Below are positions 60,617 to 64,000 of a stretch of 64,000 nt of DNA, in pieces. The DNA is from Rhynchopus euleeides (Eukaryota; Euglenozoa; Diplonemea; Diplonemida; Diplonemidae). The DNA lies in contig OY723303.1 in assembly GCA_963210315.1 (NCBI GenBank), forward strand, positions 682,001 through 746,000. Reading direction: 5' to 3'. A program made the translations under genes and the position numbers. The notes below the pieces were generated by a model. That model worked only from the letters and a program-made list of their open reading frames with translations, was not told the origin of the DNA and ran no database searches. Numbering within the stretch: position 1 is the stretch's first letter; each line of letters starts with the position of its first letter.

Positions 60617-63600
60617 CTATGCAGCGCCAAAGAAGGCCTCGCCACCCTCCTCCATGGCGTTGGCATGGGGGTCGAGCTGCGCAAGCATCCGCATGCCACC
60701 CAGCATCGGAGGCTCCAGCGCGTCGTAGACGGAGTCCACAGGCGGCTCCAGGCTGCTGTTGACAGGGGTGATGGGCTCGATCGTCACCGACACGCTCTGT
60801 GCGGGTTTCGTGTCGCCCGTCGCGCTGTCCTTCGTGGGGCTGGCTGTCTCAAACGAGGCGCTGGTAGTGAGCTCCCCGCTCGCCTGCAGGATGTTGGCCC
60901 AGTCGATGTCATACCCCGGCCCCGGCGCGGGCGGATCTGTCGACACAAAGGCAGCCTCGGACACACGCCCCACCTCCACCAAGAGGTGGTCGAGCGGGTG
61001 GTCCTGCTCGGTGATGTCCGGCTCGCAGTCCTCACAGACGTACCAGTTGACGCAGTTGCAGCAGGAGTACACCTTCTTGGAGAGGTCGATGGGGTATTTG
61101 TCACACACGTCGCAGCAGGCCCACGTTTCAAAGATGGCATTCCCTTCGTGCGCCGCGAGTGCCGTGTCGATGCGGTCCTGCAGGTGGGTGGGGTCGCATT
61201 CCACCTTGATGCCTGTCACCTCGACCAGCTCGCATGTGGTCTGCAGGCATCTGTGGCAGAACTTCTGCCCGCAGTTGCACGTCATGCTGTAGCACCCACC
61301 TGTCTTGTGGACGAGGGCCCCGCATGCCGGGCAGGGGCGGGTCTCGCCGTCGGCATTCATCTCCTCACGCAGCACCTCCTCTGTGCGTGCCGCCTCCTCC
61401 AGGTGCTGCAGGACGCGGTCCAGCTTCGCCACCTCGTCGCTCTGCCCCTTGGTGGCAAGGCGTTCCCTCCTGCGCAGCAGCATCGCCTTCCTGCGCGGCA
61501 CAACCTCGTCGCAGTCGAGGAAGTAGTGCGCACGCTCAGCACAGGACCCATTGGGGCAGACGAGCGCCTCGCAATCGGCACATGCAATGGGGATCATGGC
61601 ACCGTCCTCCCAGCGCACCGCAAAGCCCTCGTCGCACATGGGGCACTGCCGCACGTGCGGGCGGAGCTTTTCCTTCGCCATGATGAGCTCGTAGTCAAGG
61701 CTGCGCTCGCTGCCCCCCGTCATGCCCACCAGCTTGCGGTACTCCCCCGCAGTGAGGGAGCGCTTGCAGTCGGTGTTGGTGCAGGTGGCGGGGCGGCGCT
61801 CTGCCACCTTGGTGTCTACCCACATGCGCAGGCACTGGGCACAGGTGCCAGTGTGCCCGCAGAGCATGGGGAGCGTATTCTCCGATGTCAGCTCGTCGCC
61901 ACAGACATCACACTCGCTGTGGAAGTTGACTGTCACGGCGTCGCACACGAGGGACTCGGTGTGGCGGCACGTCTCGGGCTCCGACGTCCACACAATCTCC
62001 AGTGTGCCCAGCCCCAGCCGCGTGGCAAGGACATCTGCCGCCTTCTCGATGTGCGGCTGCGTCCCCTCCATCACGACACGGTTGGGCGCCTCGGCACGCA
62101 CAGCCTCGGCACCAGACATCTGCTCGACAACACGCGCCAGCAGGCTCTGCAGGCGTGTGACTTGCTGGAACGCGGCGGGGGGCACCACAACATGTCCGCT
62201 GGCACGGGACCACATATACAGGTCCTTCAGCGTCAGCGAGCGGAGCTTGCACCGCGCCCCGTGCACCGCCGCCTCACCGCCGGTCAGCACAAGCTTGTCA
62301 TCGCCAGACTTATACTCGATCAGCGCCCCTGTCTCCTGCATGATGGACAGGATGATGTCCCAGCCCGAGAAGCGCTGCCTCTTGATCTCCTCCTCCAGCT
62401 CGCGCCGCAGCTTCGCCGCCTTGCTCGTGAGCTGCACCGAGACGGTGTCCGTCCGCCTGTGCATCCGCGCACGCAAGCTGCGCAGGTTCTCCAGATGCTG
62501 CGTCAGCAAATCCGACGTGTTCTGCAGCTGCGACTGGGTGAACGGCGGCGACGCCTCGCGCCCCACCGTCACCTGCGGGCTATAGGTGTCGTCCTCCAGC
62601 GAGGCGGTGACACGCTTCAACGTCTGCGCCGCACGCTCCTCCTCACGCGCGATGGAGGCGGCACAGCCCTGCACCGCATGCTCCACACGCGCCTTGTCAC
62701 GCGTCGCCTGGTGCAGGCACTGCTGCAGGGTGTCGCGCCGCGTGTCCCTCTCTGTGCTGTCGCTGCTGGTCAGCCCCGCCTGCTGCACCTCCAGCGTACC
62801 CACAGCATTGACGAGGTAGACGTAGGCCTGCTTGTGCTGCACCAGGCGCTGCGGGATCTCCTCTGCGTAGTTCCCCTCGTCTGCCAGGCGCTCGCCCTCC
62901 TCCGTTGCGTGCACCACTTCCTGCTGCTGCCCGATGCGGTAGTTGAAGCGGGACCTGTTGGGCCACTCCACAGCAACCCACCCGTCGACCAGCCCACCCT
63001 CCGTCATCTCGTAACGCAGGGGGAAGTCGAAGACACGCCCGACCTGCCCGCTGCCCCCGTCTTGGTCTTCCCAGGTCCAGTCGGGCCCACGCACGACACG
63101 GTTGCCCACGTGGAAGGCACGCATGCCGGCGGTGTTGCTGGGGTAGGTCAGCTGCCCCTTGGCACCCACCGCCTGGAGGTCCTCTGTGGCGGTGCGCAGC
63201 AGCTCCGTCAGCTCCTCGTGCACGCGGTGCCGCACCTGCCGCACCTGTTGCTCCGCCCGCTCCGATGCCTCCCGTGCCGCCAGGCGGTTGCTCCCGACGC
63301 TGGTGGCGTTGTCGCTGGGCTCATGCAGCTGCGACAGCACCTTCTTGAGGGCAGGGGTGATGGGGATGGCCACACGCACCTCGCACAGCTCCGACACGAC
63401 GTGCGTCATCGCCTTCTCGACGCGTGCCCGCTGCAGCTCGGAGCGGTGTGTGCGGAGCAGGGACTCGATGGCGATGCGCGTGGCGTTGACAGCGTTGGGC
63501 AGCCCGATGATCTTGATCAGCGCACCGTGGTCCAGCGACACGTGGCACTTCGCCTTCTCGCGGAACTCCGCAACTTTGCGCTGCACCACGCCCCGCTCGG

Positions 63601-64000
63601 CGGGGTGGACGCGCAGCATCACACGCCGTGCAGAGCTGTACCACACCAGCTTGCCGGCTGCCTTGGCCCGCTCGCCCACAGGGCCCAGCAGCACCACCGT
63701 GCCTTGGTGCACGAGGGGGCTCGTCGGCGGTGTGATCACAGCGCAGTGGAAGGACCTCTCGATGGCTGCCAGGATGCTCTGGTCCACACTGGCGACGGGG
63801 TTGGCGACAGGGTTCCCTGCCGCAGTGAGCGTCTCGTCGTGGACGTGGCACAGGATGTTGCCCTCCAGGACTGTTGCCGCATAGTTTATGTCGCCCATGA
63901 TGCATGCGTGCAGTGCGGCGCGTCCGTCCTTCAGGGTGCAGCGGCGCAGCGACACACGCCCATACTCACTCTGCTGCAGGCGTTTGGCAATCGGCGCCAG
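60617..64000 (-). CDS. RBR E3 ubiquitin ligase with KH-like, MIB/HERC2 and ZZ domains, 5' partial
   Basis: The frame is open to the window edge, so the start is missing; 1,127 codons are present. Numbering from the edge: a KH-like segment around 140-190 (ALIKIIGLPNAVNATRIAIESL); a MIB/HERC2 domain around 300-365 (VGNRVVRGPDWTWEDQDGG ... GWVAVEWPNRSRFNYRIG); coiled-coil regions; and a second KH-like segment around 545-590 (ILSIMQETGALIEYKSGDDK). RING1 begins near 694 (CDVCGDEL ... CGHTGTCAQCLRMWVDTK), followed by the in-between RING (CPMCDEGFAVRWEDG ... CPNGSC) and RING2 near 887 (CPACGALVHKTGGCYSMTC-NCGQKFC). The Cys in GGCYSMTC is the expected catalytic residue that carries ubiquitin as a thioester. 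A ZZ-type zinc finger follows near 960-1010 (CCDVCDKYP ... YVCEDCE), and the stop is at 60617. It should transfer ubiquitin to substrates from an E2; KH-like parts suggest RNA or nucleic-acid contact (inference). Confidence 0.92.
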   Translation of the reverse strand: MAPIAKRLQQSEYGRVSLRRCTLKDGRAALHACIMGDINYAATVLEGNILCHVHDETLTAAGNPVANPVASVDQSILAAIERSFHCAVITPPTSPLVHQGTVVLLGPVGERAKAAGKLVWYSSARRVMLRVHPAERGVVQRKVAEFREKAKCHVSLDHGALIKIIGLPNAVNATRIAIESLLRTHRSELQRARVEKAMTHVVSELCEVRVAIPITPALKKVLSQLHEPSDNATSVGSNRLAAREASERAEQQVRQVRHRVHEELTELLRTATEDLQAVGAKGQLTYPSNTAGMRAFHVGNRVVRGPDWTWEDQDGGSGQVGRVFDFPLRYEMTEGGLVDGWVAVEWPNRSRFNYRIGQQQEVVHATEEGERLADEGNYAEEIPQRLVQHKQAYVYLVNAVGTLEVQQAGLTSSDSTERDTRRDTLQQCLHQATRDKARVEHAVQGCAASIAREEERAAQTLKRVTASLEDDTYSPQVTVGREASPPFTQSQLQNTSDLLTQHLENLRSLRARMHRRTDTVSVQLTSKAAKLRRELEEEIKRQRFSGWDIILSIMQETGALIEYKSGDDKLVLTGGEAAVHGARCKLRSLTLKDLYMWSRASGHVVVPPAAFQQVTRLQSLLARVVEQMSGAEAVRAEAPNRVVMEGTQPHIEKAADVLATRLGLGTLEIVWTSEPETCRHTESLVCDAVTVNFHSECDVCGDELTSENTLPMLCGHTGTCAQCLRMWVDTKVAERRPATCTNTDCKRSLTAGEYRKLVGMTGGSERSLDYELIMAKEKLRPHVRQCPMCDEGFAVRWEDGAMIPIACADCEALVCPNGSCAERAHYFLDCDEVVPRRKAMLLRRRERLATKGQSDEVAKLDRVLQHLEEAARTEEVLREEMNADGETRPCPACGALVHKTGGCYSMTCNCGQKFCHRCLQTTCELVEVTGIKVECDPTHLQDRIDTALAAHEGNAIFETWACCDVCDKYPIDLSKKVYSCCNCVNWYVCEDCEPDITEQDHPLDHLLVEVGRVSEAAFVSTDPPAPGPGYDIDWANILQASGELTTSASFETASPTKDSATGDTKPAQSVSVTIEPITPVNSSLEPPVDSVYDALEPPMLGGMRMLAQLDPHANAMEEGGEAFFGAA

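Overview
The window looks like nuclear DNA of a flagellated unicellular eukaryote. It carries alpha- and beta-tubulin, a kinesin with seven GT-AG introns whose phases all agree, a SNARE-like membrane protein, a ubiquitin-like/coiled-coil protein and an RBR-type E3 ligase. Coding DNA is GC-rich, and long G/C homopolymers are common between genes. I cannot assign a species. The tubulins are ordinary and K40 is present in alpha-tubulin, and the telomere-like satellite is TTAGGG/TAGGG-based. Every recognisable host gene lies on the minus strand; the only confident plus-strand gene is a transposase.

Layout. 1-22.5 kb: one large minus-strand NLR-like gene. An ankyrin exon (22206-22544) is followed by an intron carrying a 3.2-kb TIR-bounded insertion filled with an inverted 41-bp satellite. 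The next exon encodes an ADP-ribosyltransferase-like domain, a NACHT NTPase and pentapeptide-like repeats, then enters an array of exactly 116 tandem 126-bp (42-residue) WD40 units running down to about 1001. Five in-frame stops interrupt the array. 22.5-31.5 kb: repeat remnants, a 1.1-kb TIR element, a secreted P-domain-like gene with broken frames, and beta-tubulin. 31.5-35.7 kb: a palindromic telomere-like satellite. 35.7-40.0 kb: an apparently intact hAT transposon followed directly by a foldback element. 42.7-47.2 kb: kinesin. 47.6-49.2 kb: a second, inverted foldback copy abutting a small hAT-type MITE. 49.3-56.3 kb: SNARE-like gene, alpha-tubulin and the ubiquitin-like-repeat gene. 57.1-58.6 kb: a 5'-truncated LINE. 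60.6-64.0 kb: an RBR ligase that runs off the window.

The most striking system is the ankyrin-ART-NACHT-pentapeptide-WD40 gene. Its repeats are nearly identical in DNA and differ mainly at a few codons expected on the propeller surface. This resembles the fast-evolving NACHT-WD40 allorecognition/immune receptors of filamentous fungi, here joined to a putative ADP-ribosyltransferase effector. A second theme is a set of transposons whose ends sit at CCTAGG/TA sites in G/C tracts, the same palindrome that recurs throughout the telomere-like satellite.
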